From the NCBI RefSeq assembly GCF_004187715.1, contig NZ_QZWF01000023.1:1-64000 (forward strand): DNA of 64,000 nt, read 5' to 3'. The DNA is from Streptomyces sp. F001 (lineage in GTDB: Bacteria > Actinomycetota > Actinomycetes > Streptomycetales > Streptomycetaceae). Numbering within the stretch: the stretch's first letter is position 1; each line of letters begins with the position of its first letter. A program made the position numbers and the translations under genes. The notes beneath the pieces were generated by a model. The model did not search any database, was not told where the DNA came from, and saw only the letters and a list, made by a program, of their open reading frames with translations. Positions 63,989 to 64,000 of this stretch are shown piece after piece.

Positions 63989-64000
63989 TAATTTTGTGGC

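Overview
The window is high-GC DNA with GTG/TTG starts, ATGA/GTGA-coupled operons and a furA-katG pair, which points to a Streptomyces-type actinomycete. No CRISPR array, rRNA or phage structural gene is visible.

Layout: (1) 1-3055: the end of an MFS transporter whose start lies left of the window, and a transketolase split into two subunit genes. (2) 3218-12839: a tRNA-Pro(GGG) gene followed by a 9.5 kb integrated element. The last 44 bp of the tRNA region (3249-3292) recur exactly at 12796-12839, so both attachment sites are in view. The element carries a tyrosine integrase (frameshifted near 4590), a DUF7711-like gene, two genes resembling SWIM-finger/DUF6880-associated families, a 2-oxoglutarate/Fe(II) oxygenase-like gene, a dead transposase fragment and a toxin-antitoxin-like pair. 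No replication or transfer genes are visible and several genes are frameshifted, so it looks like a decaying, non-self-transmissible island. (3) 13283-48349: a large catabolic cluster. It contains alcohol and aldehyde dehydrogenases, SDRs, an FAD-dependent dehydrogenase, an old-yellow-enzyme reductase, a GMC oxidoreductase, a CoA ligase, acyl-CoA dehydrogenases, enoyl-CoA hydratases, a 3-hydroxyacyl-CoA dehydrogenase, thiolases, a DUF35/lipid-transfer-type thiolase pair, the fused B12-dependent mutase IcmF, a branched-chain-type ABC importer (with one permease and both ATPases fused into one 833-residue protein) and its separate binding protein. A TetR regulator sits near the end. Related TTCAGTT-type sequences lie before every transcription unit of this block, so it looks like one regulon. 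(4) 48469-54968: a second set (CoA ligase, MBL hydrolase, SDR, APH-like kinase, acyl-CoA dehydrogenase) under a second TetR gene with its own paired 16-bp operator-like sites. (5) 54985-57020: remnants of IclR and TetR regulators between hypothetical genes. (6) 57034-64000: ordinary genes (LLM flavin oxidoreductase, GH43-like protein, PP2C phosphatase, SRPBCC, VOC) and the furA-katG oxidative-stress pair.

Working model (inference): a carboxylic acid or an alcohol precursor is imported by the Liv-type transporter, oxidised to an acid, activated by the CoA ligases and shortened by beta-oxidation. The APH/acyl-CoA-dehydrogenase pairs would handle hydroxyacyl-CoA intermediates, the DUF35/thiolase pair a C-C cleavage, and IcmF a branched acyl-CoA. 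The substrate cannot be named from the sequence. Repeated single-base frameshifts, some in G/C runs, could be true decay or assembly errors; I cannot tell which.
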